Shown here: in pieces, positions 41,515 through 50,901 of the stretch | Numbering within the stretch: the stretch's first letter is position 1 | Layout: each line of letters begins with the position of its first letter | DNA from: Pseudomonas mandelii | GTDB taxonomy: Bacteria > Pseudomonadota > Gammaproteobacteria > Pseudomonadales > Pseudomonadaceae | Direction of reading: 5' to 3' | NCBI RefSeq assembly: GCF_006438925.1 | Contig: NZ_RCZA01000001.1 | Coordinates: 682,001 to 746,000 of the forward strand | DNA length: 64,000 nt | Position numbers and translations under genes: made by a program | Notes under the pieces: model-generated | The model's database searches: none | The model's input: only the letters and a program-made list of their open reading frames with translations | Told to the model about the DNA's origin: nothing

Positions 41515-42543
41515 ATGCCTACTCTGACCCTATACGTCCAGCGCATCCTGGAACTGATGAAGCGCTACCCAGGGGTCATTGCGCTCGGTGGCTTCATTTC
41601 CGGGGTCGGCAGTTTCATTCTGGTGGATCGCCAGCAAGGTCTGGCGACCTGGATCACCACCATCATGCTGGTCAGCTGGATCTGGCTGATGCTGGAAAAC
41701 AGTCTCACCAAGCTGTTCACCAGGATCTTCAAGCGCGAAATACCCCAGCCTCTGCTGCGCTACGCCACGCAGATGATCCACCAGGAAAGCCTGTTCTTCG
41801 TCCTGCCGTTCTTTTTCATCACCACCACCTGGAACAGTGGCCAGTTGTTCTTCACCGGGTTGCTGAGCATGGCGGCGCTGATTTCCATCATCGACCCGCT
41901 CTACTACAAATGGCTGGCCCCCCGGCGCTGGGCGTTCCTGGCGCTGCATACCTTGACGCTGTTCGCTGCGCTGCTGACCGCCCTGCCCGTCATCCTGCAC
42001 CTGACCACCGCACAGAGTTTCAAACTGGCCCTGGGCACCGCCGTCGTGCTGTCGTTCCCGAGCCTGGCGTCGATCTTCCCGATTCGTACCGTGCGCAACG
42101 CGCTGGCGATTCTGAGCATCACCGTGGGTATCGGTGGCGTTGGCTGGGTGCTGCGTTCGTGGGTTCCGCCGGCGACGCTGTGGATGACCGACGTGGCCAT
42201 CAGCACGCAAATGCAGGACCGCACACCTGGCAAGAGTCTGGAAGAAGTCAGCGCCGACCAGATCCGTGGTGACGGGCTGTACGCCTACACCGCGATCAAC
42301 GCCCCGCGCGGTCTGGATGAGAGGATCTACCACGTGTGGCAGTTCAACGGCAAAGAGGTCGACCGCATCCCCCTGGACATCCATGGTGGGCGCAAGGAAG
42401 GCTATCGGGCCTGGACCCACAAGCAGAATTTCCCCGGTAACCCCGCGGGTAAGTGGCAAGTTCGGGTGCTGACCGAAGATGGCCAGGTTATCGGTGTGTT
42501 GCGCTTCACCATTACGGACAGCACACCGACCAAAGAAAAGTAA
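41515..42543 (+). CDS. DUF5924/DUF2914-type membrane protein
   Basis: A 342-residue protein of unknown function. The N-terminal two-thirds contain about seven hydrophobic segments (for example LFFVLPFFFITTTW and LTLFAALLTALPVILHL). The C-terminal about 110 residues form a soluble domain ending in KWQVRVLTEDGQVIGVLRF, matching the DUF2914 pattern. I chose ATG 41515 (PTLTLYVQRILELMKRY); a reading from 41371 would begin inside the upstream repeat. A Met at residue 12 is another possible start. Confidence 0.72.
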   Translation: MPTLTLYVQRILELMKRYPGVIALGGFISGVGSFILVDRQQGLATWITTIMLVSWIWLMLENSLTKLFTRIFKREIPQPLLRYATQMIHQESLFFVLPFFFITTTWNSGQLFFTGLLSMAALISIIDPLYYKWLAPRRWAFLALHTLTLFAALLTALPVILHLTTAQSFKLALGTAVVLSFPSLASIFPIRTVRNALAILSITVGIGGVGWVLRSWVPPATLWMTDVAISTQMQDRTPGKSLEEVSADQIRGDGLYAYTAINAPRGLDERIYHVWQFNGKEVDRIPLDIHGGRKEGYRAWTHKQNFPGNPAGKWQVRVLTEDGQVIGVLRFTITDSTPTKEK

Positions 42544-42597
42544 TGCGGTTCATGCTATTACGTAGCTCTGCGAAATAGCCGAACAAGCACGGAGCTT

Positions 42598-43746
42598 ATG
42601 AGCAGCAGCACAATGGCCGGCAGTGCCCGACTGGACACCTCTCACTCCCCTGCTCAGTTGCGGGTCACGGGTGACTGGACGCTTGCCCATTACGCCGATC
42701 TCAAGCACCTGTGCGAAAAGCTCCACGGCCAATACGACGACAGCACTCACATCGACCTCAACGGCCTCGGCGCGCTCGACACCGCCGGTGCGTCGCTGCT
42801 GGTGGAGTTGCTCGGTTCCGAGCGTTTGGGCCGATCCGCCGAACACCCCGATTGCACGCTGTCCTCGGCCGACCGTGCCTTGTTGCAGACTGTTTATTGC
42901 TCGCTGACCGACTTCTGCGTGCCGATCAAGGAGCCGGAAATCAGCGTCAGCGTTCAACTGTTGACCCGCATCGGCCGGGCGGTCGACGCGGTCTGGCAGG
43001 ACACCCTGCAACTGCTGGGTTTCGTCGGCCTGATTCTGGAAACCATCGCCCGCAATCTGTTTCGCCCCGCGCGCTGGCGGATTACACCGATGGTGGCGCA
43101 CATCGAGCAGACCGGCCTCGACGCCGCGCCCATCGTTGCCCTGCTGACCTTTTTGGTGGGCGCCGTGGTGGCGTTTCTCGGGGCGACGGTGTTGGCGAGT
43201 TTTGGCGCGAGTATTTTTACCGTGGACCTGGTGGCATTCTCCTTCCTGCGCGAATTCGGTGTGTTGCTGACCGCGATCCTGATGGCCGGCCGCACCGCCA
43301 GTGCGTTTACCGCGCAGATCGGTTCGATGAAAGCCAACGAAGAAATCGACGCCATCCGCACCTTGGGCCTCGACCCGATAGAGTTGCTGGTGGTGCCGCG
43401 CGTCTTGGCCCTGCTGGTCGCGCTGCCGATGTTGACCTTTCTGGCGATGCTTTCGGGGATTGTCGGCGGCGGCGTAGTCTGCGCTGTGTCGCTGGATATC
43501 TCGCCGGCGATGTTCCTGTCGCTGCTGCAATCGGACATCGGCGTTCAGCATTTTCTGGTGGGGATCGTCAAAGCGCCGATCTTCGCGTTCCTGATCGCTG
43601 CCATTGGCTGTCTCGAAGGCTTCAAAGTCAGCGGCAGCGCCGAGTCCGTCGGCGCGCACACCACGTCGAGCGTGGTCCAGTCTATTTTCGTGGTGATCGT
43701 ACTCGACGCCGTGGCCGCGCTGTTTTTCATGGAGATGGGCTGGTGA
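42598..43746 (+). CDS. MlaE-type ABC lipid transport permease with N-terminal STAS-like domain
   Basis: A 382-residue inner-membrane permease of the MlaE/YrbE family, part of an MCE-type phospholipid transporter. The first about 110 residues resemble a STAS domain (LRVTGDWTLAHYADLKHLC and LGALDTAGASLLVELLG), here fused rather than separate as MlaB. The permease part has the conserved ILMAGRTASAFTAQIGSMKA and LPMLTFLAMLSGIVGGGV. It heads a four-gene operon (permease, ATPase, MCE protein, lipoprotein) and overlaps the ATPase by 4 bp. This is a paralogue type distinct from the canonical mla/ttg2 operon. Confidence 0.9.
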   Translation: MSSSTMAGSARLDTSHSPAQLRVTGDWTLAHYADLKHLCEKLHGQYDDSTHIDLNGLGALDTAGASLLVELLGSERLGRSAEHPDCTLSSADRALLQTVYCSLTDFCVPIKEPEISVSVQLLTRIGRAVDAVWQDTLQLLGFVGLILETIARNLFRPARWRITPMVAHIEQTGLDAAPIVALLTFLVGAVVAFLGATVLASFGASIFTVDLVAFSFLREFGVLLTAILMAGRTASAFTAQIGSMKANEEIDAIRTLGLDPIELLVVPRVLALLVALPMLTFLAMLSGIVGGGVVCAVSLDISPAMFLSLLQSDIGVQHFLVGIVKAPIFAFLIAAIGCLEGFKVSGSAESVGAHTTSSVVQSIFVVIVLDAVAALFFMEMGW

Positions 43747-44546
43747 ATCGTCTACCCCGAGCGCCCTCCGAGGCGGTGATCGAAGTCCGCGGTCTGTGCA
43801 ACCGCTTCGGTCACCAGAGCGTGCATGAGAACCTTGATCTGGATTTGTACAAGGGCGAAATCCTGGCTGTGGTCGGCGGTTCCGGCAGCGGTAAATCGGT
43901 GCTGTTGCGCAGCATCGTCGGGCTGCGTCAGCCCAGCGAAGGTGTAGTGAAGGTCTTCGGCAAAAACCTGCCGACGCTGTCCGAACACGAGCGCTCGATG
44001 GTCGAACGGCGCTTCGGCGTGCTGTTCCAGAAAGGCGCCCTGTTCTCTTCGCTGACCGTGACCGAGAACGTCGCCCTGCCCCTGATCGAGCATGCCGGTT
44101 TGAGCCGAGAGGACGCCGAGCACCTGGCGGCAGTGAAAATGGCCTTGGCCGGGCTGCCGCTGTCGGCGGCCGACAAGTACCCCGCTTCGCTGTCCGGCGG
44201 GATGATCAAGCGTGCGGCACTGGCCCGCGCGCTGGCACTGGACCCGGACATCCTGTTTCTCGACGAACCCACCGCCGGGCTCGATCCGATTGGTGCGGCC
44301 GCGTTCGATCAATTGATCCTGACCCTGCGCGATGCATTGGGCCTGAGTGTTTTTCTGGTCACCCACGACCTCGACACGCTCTACACCATCACCGACCGGG
44401 TGGCGGTGCTGGCGCAGAAGAAAGTGCTGGTGGCGGATGCCATCGAAAAAGTCTCGGAAACCGATGACGCGTGGATTCACGAATACTTCCATGGCCCTCG
44501 CGGCCGCGCGGCGCTGACCGCCGCTCAACAGCTTAAGGAGGTCTGA
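43743..44546 (+). CDS. MlaF-type ABC transporter ATPase
   Basis: A 267-residue ATPase powering the adjacent permease. It has Walker A GGSGSGKS (45-52), the signature LSGGMIKRAALARAL, and Walker B ILFLDEPTAGLDP. The GTG start (43743-43745) overlaps the permease stop, implying coupled translation. The signature LSGGM with a following Lys-Arg is typical of the MlaF group. The MCE gene begins 1 bp after its stop. Confidence 0.93.
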   Translation: MNRLPRAPSEAVIEVRGLCNRFGHQSVHENLDLDLYKGEILAVVGGSGSGKSVLLRSIVGLRQPSEGVVKVFGKNLPTLSEHERSMVERRFGVLFQKGALFSSLTVTENVALPLIEHAGLSREDAEHLAAVKMALAGLPLSAADKYPASLSGGMIKRAALARALALDPDILFLDEPTAGLDPIGAAAFDQLILTLRDALGLSVFLVTHDLDTLYTITDRVAVLAQKKVLVADAIEKVSETDDAWIHEYFHGPRGRAALTAAQQLKEV

Positions 44547-44547
44547 C

Positions 44548-45486
44548 ATGGAAACCCGAGCCCATCATGTATTGATCGGCCTGTTCACCGTGATTGTGGT
44601 GGCGGGCGCCCTGCTCTTCGGCTTGTGGCTGGCCAAGTCCAGCGTCGACACCGAGTTCAAGGACTACGAAATCGTCTTCAACGAGGCCGTCAGCGGCCTG
44701 TCCAAGGGCAGCGCCGTGCAGTACAGCGGGATCAAGGTCGGCGACGTGGTGACCCTGCGTCTGGACCCGAAAGACCCGCGCCGGGTGCTGGCGCGGATCC
44801 GCCTGGGCGGCGAGACACCGATCAAGGAAGACACCCGGGCCATATTGGCGCTGACCGGGATCACCGGGACGTCGATCATCCAGCTCAGCGGGGGTACGCC
44901 GCAGAGTCCGAAGCTCAAGGGCAAGGACGGTAATTTACCGACGATCATTGCATCGCCCTCGCCCATCGCCCGTTTGCTGAATGACAGCGGCGACCTGGTG
45001 GCCGGTGTGAACATGCTGATGCTCAACGCCAATCAGATGTTTTCTTCGCAGAACGTCGAGCGCATCAGCAAGACCCTTGAACATCTGGAACAAACCACCG
45101 GCACCATCGCCGACCAGCGCGGCGATATTCGCCAGGCGATGCAGCAACTGGCCTCGGTCGGCAAACAGGCCGGCGCCATGCTGGAACAGACGTCGGCGCT
45201 GATGCGCAACGCTAATGGCATGCTCAACGATCAAGGCAAGCAGATGTTCGGCAGTGCCGAGCAGGCGATGAAGTCGCTGGAGTCGAGCAGCGCGACCATC
45301 AACAAGCTGCTCACGACCAATCAGGACTCGCTCAACAGCGGCATGCAAGGCCTCAATGGCCTGGCCCCGGCGGTGCGTGAACTGCGCGACACCCTGACGT
45401 CGTTGCGGGCTATTTCCCAGCGTCTGGAAGCCAACCCCACCGGTTATTTGCTGGGCAATGACAAGAACAAGGAGTTCACGCCATGA
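44548..45486 (+). CDS. MCE-domain protein (MlaD-like)
   Basis: A 312-residue periplasmic lipid-binding component. One N-terminal membrane segment (VLIGLFTVIVVAGALLFGLW) anchors it. A single MCE domain (about 40-120) follows with the characteristic VSGLSKGSAVQYSGIKVGDV and ITGTSIIQLSGGTP. The rest is helical and may extend into the periplasm as in PqiB- or MlaD-like rings. It overlaps the lipoprotein gene by 4 bp. Confidence 0.93.
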   Translation: METRAHHVLIGLFTVIVVAGALLFGLWLAKSSVDTEFKDYEIVFNEAVSGLSKGSAVQYSGIKVGDVVTLRLDPKDPRRVLARIRLGGETPIKEDTRAILALTGITGTSIIQLSGGTPQSPKLKGKDGNLPTIIASPSPIARLLNDSGDLVAGVNMLMLNANQMFSSQNVERISKTLEHLEQTTGTIADQRGDIRQAMQQLASVGKQAGAMLEQTSALMRNANGMLNDQGKQMFGSAEQAMKSLESSSATINKLLTTNQDSLNSGMQGLNGLAPAVRELRDTLTSLRAISQRLEANPTGYLLGNDKNKEFTP

Positions 45487-46106
45487 AGCTGGCTCACCTC
45501 GCCCTCCTCGCCAGCTTCATTGTGCTCGGCGCTTGCTCGATCCTGCCCAAGTCCGAGCCGTCCGATGTCTATCGGTTGCCTTCGGCCCAGAGCAGCGCAT
45601 CGGCCAGTCACGGGACGCCGCAGCGCTGGTCGTTGCGCCTGACCAAGCCGCAGACCAGCGAGGTCTTGAACAGCCCGAAGATCGCCGTGATCCCTCAGGG
45701 TGATCTGATCAGCAGCTACAAGGCTTCGCGCTGGAGCGACCCGGCACCGGTGTTGCTGCGCAATCGTCTGTTGGATGGTTTCCAGCGTGATGGTCGGGTG
45801 ACATTGCTGAGCACCGACGACAGCAACTTCCAGGCGGATCTTGAACTGGGCGGTAGCCTGCAGGCATTCCAGACTGAGTACCAAGGAACGAACGCGAGCG
45901 TCGTCGTGCGTCTGGATGCGTTGCTGGTGCGCGGTTATGACCAGCGAATCCTCGCCAGCCGACGCTTTGAGGTGCGCCAGCCATTGAGCGATGTGAAGGT
46001 GCCGGCGGTGGTGGTTGGGTTTGGTCAGGCCAGTGACCAGTTGACGGCGCAGGTGGTGGCTTGGGCGGTGGAGCAAGGGCAGAAGGTTGCTCCGGTAAAA
46101 CCCTGA
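45483..46106 (+). CDS. ABC-type transport auxiliary lipoprotein (PqiC-like)
   Basis: A 207-residue lipoprotein that closes the MCE operon. The signal ends with lipobox LGAC (Cys18), and the following Ser argues for outer-membrane sorting. The mature part matches the ABC_trans_aux/PqiC family, for example YRLPSAQ, SRRFEVRQPLS and a C-terminal VVAWAVEQGQK. It probably docks the MCE assembly to the outer membrane. The pattern permease-ATPase-MCE-lipoprotein resembles P. aeruginosa PA3211-PA3214; that comparison is from memory. Confidence 0.88.
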   Translation: MKLAHLALLASFIVLGACSILPKSEPSDVYRLPSAQSSASASHGTPQRWSLRLTKPQTSEVLNSPKIAVIPQGDLISSYKASRWSDPAPVLLRNRLLDGFQRDGRVTLLSTDDSNFQADLELGGSLQAFQTEYQGTNASVVVRLDALLVRGYDQRILASRRFEVRQPLSDVKVPAVVVGFGQASDQLTAQVVAWAVEQGQKVAPVKP

Positions 46107-46113
46107 AATCGCC

Positions 46114-46186
46114 AAGATCGCAGCCTTCGGCAGCTCCTATAGTGGATTTGCGTACACCTGTAGGAGCTGCCGAAGGCTGCGATCTT
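46114..46186. repeat. Inverted repeat, GATCGCAGCCTTCGGCAGCT family
   Basis: AAGATCGCAGCCTTCGGCAG and CTGCCGAAGGCTGCGATCTT (to 46186) pair almost perfectly around a 20 bp centre. It fills the gap between the convergent lipoprotein and SpmAB genes and is related to the copy at 25185-25262. Confidence 0.92.
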
Positions 46187-46191
46187 TTGAT

Positions 46192-47421
46192 TCACCCAAA
46201 GAACCAGTAGCAAACGCCGATCGCGCCGAGGACGCCGGCAAGCTCCGCCAGCAACGCACACCCCACCGCATGCCGCGCCCGCTGGATCCCCACCGCGCCG
46301 AAATACACCGCCAATACATAGAAGGTCGTTTCAGTACTGCCCTGAACCGTCGCCGCCACCAGCGCCGGGAAGCTGTCCACGCCAGATGTTTTCATGGTTT
46401 CGATCAGCATCGCCCGGGCAGCACTGCCGGAGAACGGCTTGACCATGGCGGTCGGCAGCGCATCGACGAAGCGCGTGTCCCAACCGGCCCATTCCACCAG
46501 ATGCCGAATCCCGTCCAGGCCAAAGTCCAGCGCTCCGGATGCTCGCAGCACGCCGACGGCACACAGCATCGCCACCAGATACGGCAGCAGGTTCTTGGCC
46601 ACGTCGAAGCCTTCTTTGGCGCCTTCGACGAACGCTTCGTACACCTTCACTTTGCGCAGCGCGCCAATCACCAGAAACAACATGATCAGCCCAAACAGCG
46701 TCACGTTGCCGAGGATCGATGACAGGCTGGCCAGAGCGGTCGCTGAGAGCGTCGCCAGCAGCGCCATGAAGGCACCGAGGGCCAAGGCACCGGGAATCAG
46801 GTACGCAAGCACCACCGGGTCCCACAGGCGCAGACGCTGCATGAACGCCACCGACAGCAGGCCGACCAATGTAGAGCAACTGGTGGCGAGCAGGATTGGC
46901 AGGAACACCAGGGTCGGATCGGGCGCACCCTGCTGGGCGCGGTACATGAAGATGGTCACCGGCAGCAGGGTCAGGGAGGAGGCGTTGAGCACCAGGAACA
47001 GAATCTGCGCGTTGCTGGCGATTGTGGTGCTCGGGTTGAGTTCTTGCAGCGCCTTCATGGCTTTGAGGCCGATTGGCGTGGCGGCGTTGTCCAGGCCCAG
47101 GCCGTTGGCGGCAAAGTTGAGCGTGATCAGGCCGATGGCGGGGTGACCGGCCGGCACTTCCGGCATCAGGCGCAGGAACAACGGGCCCAGCGCTTTGGCC
47201 AGCCACTCGACGATCCCGGCCTTCTCGGCAATCCGCAGAAAGCCCAGCCAGAGCGTCAGGGTGCCGAACAGCAGGACCATGACTTCGACCGACAACTTGG
47301 CCATGGCGAAAATGCTTTCCACCATCGCCGCGAAGATCCCGGCGTTACCGCCGATCAACCATTGCGCCAGTGCCGAAACGGCAGCCACGATGAAGAAGCC
47401 AAGCCAAAGGCCATTGAGCAT
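46192..47421 (-). CDS. SpmA-SpmB-like nucleoside-recognition (Gate-domain) membrane protein
   Basis: A 409-residue polytopic membrane protein containing two Gate/nucleoside-recognition domains, equivalent to fused Bacillus SpmA and SpmB spore-maturation proteins. Landmarks are NFAANGLGLDNAATPIGLKA and NAQILFLVLNASSLTLLPV in the first half and KPFSGSAARAMLIETMKTSG and TETTFYVLAVYFGAV in the second. Pseudomonads do not sporulate, so a transport or envelope role is likely but unproven. It is convergent with the MCE operon. Confidence 0.85.
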   Translation of the reverse strand: MLNGLWLGFFIVAAVSALAQWLIGGNAGIFAAMVESIFAMAKLSVEVMVLLFGTLTLWLGFLRIAEKAGIVEWLAKALGPLFLRLMPEVPAGHPAIGLITLNFAANGLGLDNAATPIGLKAMKALQELNPSTTIASNAQILFLVLNASSLTLLPVTIFMYRAQQGAPDPTLVFLPILLATSCSTLVGLLSVAFMQRLRLWDPVVLAYLIPGALALGAFMALLATLSATALASLSSILGNVTLFGLIMLFLVIGALRKVKVYEAFVEGAKEGFDVAKNLLPYLVAMLCAVGVLRASGALDFGLDGIRHLVEWAGWDTRFVDALPTAMVKPFSGSAARAMLIETMKTSGVDSFPALVAATVQGSTETTFYVLAVYFGAVGIQRARHAVGCALLAELAGVLGAIGVCYWFFG

Positions 47422-47524
47422 CAGTCAAATCCCCCGAAGAATGCGGCGAATGATAGCGGGGTAGCCAGAAACGACAAACCCCGGATTTCTCCGGGGTTTG
47501 TTTGAGGCGTTGTACGCAATCCAA

Positions 47525-47614
47525 TGTGGGAGCGGGCTTGCTCGCAAAGAGGCCGGAACATTCAACATCTCTATTGACTGATCCACCGCTTTCGCGAGCA
47601 AGCCCGCTCCCACA
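47525..47614. repeat. REPIN doublet between SpmAB and gltP genes
   Basis: TGTGGGAGCGGGCTTGCTCG (from 47525) and CGAGCAAGCCCGCTCCCACA (to 47614). The left arm carries CGCAAAGAGG instead of CGCGAAAG, showing slight decay. Confidence 0.9.
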
Positions 47615-47625
47615 GGAGGGTTGCA

Positions 47626-48957
47626 TCAGTTGCTGGAAACCTCGCCAGACGGCAATTTTTCCTTGCTGCGCCAGTGCGGCAAGGAGTTCCAGTAGCGCTG
47701 GCCCTTGGCGTCGTCGTACATGCCTTCCCAACGGGAGATGACCAGCACGGCCAAGGCATTACCGATCACGTTCAGTGCGGTACGGGCCATGTCCATGATG
47801 CGGTCGACACCGGCGATGAACGCCAGGCCTTCGAGCGGAATACCCACGCTGCCCAGGGTGGCCAGCAGCACCACAAAGGACACACCCGGTACGCCGGCGA
47901 TGCCTTTGGAGGTGACCATCAGGGTCAGCACCAGCAGCAATTGCTGGCTGATCGACAGGTCGATGCCGTAGAGCTGGGCAATGAAGATGGCCGCAATGCT
48001 CTGGTACAGGGTCGAGCCGTCGAGGTTGAACGAATAACCGGTCGGTACCACGAAGCTGCAAATGGCTTTCGGTGCGCCGTAGGCTTCCATTTTCTCGATC
48101 ACGCGCGGCAGCACGGTTTCGGAACTGGCGGTGGAGTAGGCCAGCACCAGCTCATCCTTGAAGATGCGCATCAGCTTGATCACCGAGAAGCCGAACAGGC
48201 GAGCGATCAGGCCCAGCACCACGAAGGCGAAGAAGGCGATGGCGAAGTAAACCAGGATCACCAGTTTCGCCAGTGGCAGCAGGGAGGCGAAGCCGAAGTT
48301 GGCCACGGTCACCGCGATCAGTGCGAAAACGCCGATCGGGGCGTAGTTCATGATCATGTGAGTGACCTTGAACATGCTTTCCGACACGCCCTGGAACATC
48401 TTCACCAGCGGCTCGCGCAGGTCCGATTGCAGGCTCGACAGACCGAGGCCGAACAATACGGAGAAGAAGATGATCGGCAGCATCTCGCCGCGGGCCATGG
48501 CCGCGAAGATGTTCGACGGGATCAGGTTAAGGATGGTCTGGATGAACGCATGTTCATGCTGAACCTCGGCGGCAGTGGCCTGGTACTTGGAAATATCCAC
48601 GGTACCCAGGGTGCTCATGTCGATGCCGGTGCCCGGATGGAACACGTTGGCCAACACCAGACCGACCACGATGGCGATGGTGGTAACGATCTCGAAGTAG
48701 AGGATGGTCTTCAGACCGATACGCCCGAGCTTCTTCGCGTCGCCGACGCCTGCAATACCGACGATCAAGGATGAGATCACGATCGGGATCACAATCATCT
48801 TGATCAGACGGATAAAGATATCGCCTGCTGGTTGCAGGACGTTGCTGACCCACCAGGCTTTTTCGGCACTGAAATGGTTGAGCAGCGCACCGATTGCAAT
48901 CCCCAATACCAGACCGATGAGGATCTGCCAGGCGAGGCTAAGCTTTGCCTTCTTCAT
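47626..48957 (-). CDS. gltP: Dicarboxylate/glutamate:cation symporter GltP
   Basis: A 443-residue inner-membrane symporter of the DAACS (GltP/DctA) family, taking up glutamate or aspartate. It has about eight membrane segments. Landmarks are PTGYSFNLDGSTLYQSIAA, which is the cation and substrate site, and KGIAGVPGVSFVVLLATL. I chose ATG 48955-48957 (KKAKLSLAWQILIGL) because AAGGGTAAAGAT precedes it; the reading from 49098 adds 47 residues absent in homologues. Its place next to the Ivy-like gene and algB matches PA5479. Confidence 0.93.
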   Translation of the reverse strand: MKKAKLSLAWQILIGLVLGIAIGALLNHFSAEKAWWVSNVLQPAGDIFIRLIKMIVIPIVISSLIVGIAGVGDAKKLGRIGLKTILYFEIVTTIAIVVGLVLANVFHPGTGIDMSTLGTVDISKYQATAAEVQHEHAFIQTILNLIPSNIFAAMARGEMLPIIFFSVLFGLGLSSLQSDLREPLVKMFQGVSESMFKVTHMIMNYAPIGVFALIAVTVANFGFASLLPLAKLVILVYFAIAFFAFVVLGLIARLFGFSVIKLMRIFKDELVLAYSTASSETVLPRVIEKMEAYGAPKAICSFVVPTGYSFNLDGSTLYQSIAAIFIAQLYGIDLSISQQLLLVLTLMVTSKGIAGVPGVSFVVLLATLGSVGIPLEGLAFIAGVDRIMDMARTALNVIGNALAVLVISRWEGMYDDAKGQRYWNSLPHWRSKEKLPSGEVSSN

Positions 48958-49654
48958 ATCTTTACCCTTACTTGCGTTTGACTCAGGCAGATGCAAGAAC
49001 TGGAACGCTTGTGGCGAAAAAGTCTTGTGCATCTGCCCCCGTATAAGGTGCCCCGGAGCGCTTGTTATCGGCTCTCTGGCAGGCGAAAAAAGGCGCAACT
49101 ATTCAGATGCAAGGAAGCGACGTCTAATGCCGTAAACGCCTACCCTATGCCGAATCGGCATGAGCTTTTTTAACTGAAACCCGCGTCCCAACCGGTTCGA
49201 ATACGACATTTCGGCAGGCATAAGTGCCGTGAACCGGCCATCGTAGAGGAGGTTGGTTGTTTTTTGAGCAAGGGAATGAGGGCTAGAACTTGGGAAAAAG
49301 CCTACGTTTAAGCGCGAAAATTCTCGGTCTTTGAGTCGCAGTTTTCTCGATATACGGTCACCAAAGAAACACTACGAAATGGTTTTGCGAGGGATTAACG
49401 GAGCAGGCGAGCAGAACGCTCTAGGACAACACTTTGCGCTGAGGAAGCTCTTCGCAAGTCCGTCGATCCATGAGTGACCGGCGAACTTACGTCGCAGCTT
49501 CTGCCTGACCCGGCCCTTGCGCAGGCACTCCCCTGTACCCGTAGGTCACTCCGCCCCTGAAACAGGCAGAACGTCCCGGCCCCTTGATCATGCGTCTACC
49601 TTCCTCGGGCAGCGCAGTGGAAAGAAGCCATGCTGCTTCTTTCATGTTACGAAT
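48958..49654. other. 697 bp gap upstream of gltP
   Basis: No convincing protein gene. A plus-strand hairpin ATGCCGAATCGGCAT followed by GAGCTTTTTT lies at 49147-49172, which could end a short plus-strand RNA. The 49173-49640 part has mixed composition and no palindrome family element. It must hold the gltP promoter on the minus strand, which I could not place. Confidence 0.5.
49147..49172 (+). terminator. Possible intrinsic terminator in the gltP upstream gap
   Basis: ATGCCGA-A-TCGGCAT gives a 7 bp stem, followed after GAGC by TTTTTT. The very tight loop makes it a weaker candidate. No gene on the plus strand ends just before it. Confidence 0.4.
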
Positions 49655-50119
49655 TCAGTACCAGTGTGGGTCTTTCTTCAGCTGTTCCATCAACAAATCC
49701 TGCATACCCTGGTCCGGCTTTCCCAGAAAGCGGTAGTCGGCATGCCGCGTGGGCGACTTGTCGGCCGGCAGCCCCGCAGGCACTTCGACCAGCATGGCGT
49801 AGGCTTCCTTCTTGTTGAAGCTGACGGCAACGATCAAGCGCTTGTTGAGGCATGTCGCCTGCGATTCGCAGAGCGGCCCAACCAGATACTTTTCGCCATC
49901 CTCTTCAACGGCATTCATTTGCTCGGCGTCGCCGGACAGGTTCATGACCCATTCCGGCAGGCGTTCTTCCTTCTTCACCACGCCTTGCCAGGTTTCACGG
50001 TACTGCGGGTCTGCACTTAGCAACTCATTGACCCGCGCCTGGCCGTCATTGGCCGCTGTTGCCATGGCACTACCGCCCAGAAGCAGGGCGGCTGCCAGTG
50101 TCTTTAACAAAACGCTCAT
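49655..50119 (-). CDS. Ivy-family (inhibitor of vertebrate lysozyme) protein, divergent motif
   Basis: A 154-residue secreted protein with a signal peptide ending near AMATAAND. The mature part follows the Ivy fold pattern: WVMNLSGDAEQMNAVEEDG, a disulfide-type pair in GPLCESQATCLNK, then FLGKPDQGMQDLLMEQL. Functional Ivy proteins have CKPHDC in the loop; here the loop is CESQATC, as recalled for the non-inhibitory Ivy2 type of P. aeruginosa (PA5481). I chose ATG 50119 because GAGGG lies 6 bp upstream. It directly follows the DUF1328 gene. Confidence 0.82.
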   Translation of the reverse strand: MSVLLKTLAAALLLGGSAMATAANDGQARVNELLSADPQYRETWQGVVKKEERLPEWVMNLSGDAEQMNAVEEDGEKYLVGPLCESQATCLNKRLIVAVSFNKKEAYAMLVEVPAGLPADKSPTRHADYRFLGKPDQGMQDLLMEQLKKDPHWY

Positions 50120-50121
50120 AT

Positions 50122-50367
<246 letters not shown>

Positions 50368-50655
50368 TTAGAACACCCAACGTTCCTGGCGAGGCATCTG
50401 ATCGGCAGGCTGAGCCTGGTCGACGTCCAGCATTCGCATTGGGGGGCTGTCAGCCTGGTTACTGCTGGCCGCGCTGAAATGGGTTTGGGTCGGGTGCTGA
50501 ATCGACAAGCGTGGCGCTTCTTGCTGCTGGTTCTGCTCCCAACGCTGAAACTGCTGGCCGGCGATCAAGGTGATCAATAGCGCCAGAACAGCAAACAGAC
50601 CTTGCTGGAGATGCAGTGGCGAGATACGCAACTGGGCGGCACGTTGGCGACTCAT
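50368..50655 (-). CDS. Small single-pass membrane protein of unknown function
   Basis: A 95-residue protein with a basic start (SRQRAAQLR), one hydrophobic segment (GLFAVLALLITLIAG) and a Gln/Pro-rich hydrophilic tail ending PRQERWVF. GGAGGAG 6 bp upstream supports the start at 50655. By position it matches PA5482, which is next to algB in P. aeruginosa. No family function is known to me. Confidence 0.75.
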   Translation of the reverse strand: MSRQRAAQLRISPLHLQQGLFAVLALLITLIAGQQFQRWEQNQQQEAPRLSIQHPTQTHFSAASSNQADSPPMRMLDVDQAQPADQMPRQERWVF

Positions 50656-50901
50656 CCTGAAGCTCCTCCCACTCTGTGGTGATCTTGTTAGGGCGACGTC
50701 TTTGAATGCCCCGGTTAATCAGACCATTGCAGCCTGCATGCCAGCTTTTAAAGATAATAAAAATCAATAAAATCAATTAGTTATGAATGATGTGGAAAAT
50801 GGATCGGACGCATCCTGCACGATGGTCCTTTTGAAGTCGTGCGTAATGCACGATGGGTTCGTTGGAACTTTCAATATTTTTGAATTGCGAGGAGGGCGTG
50901 G

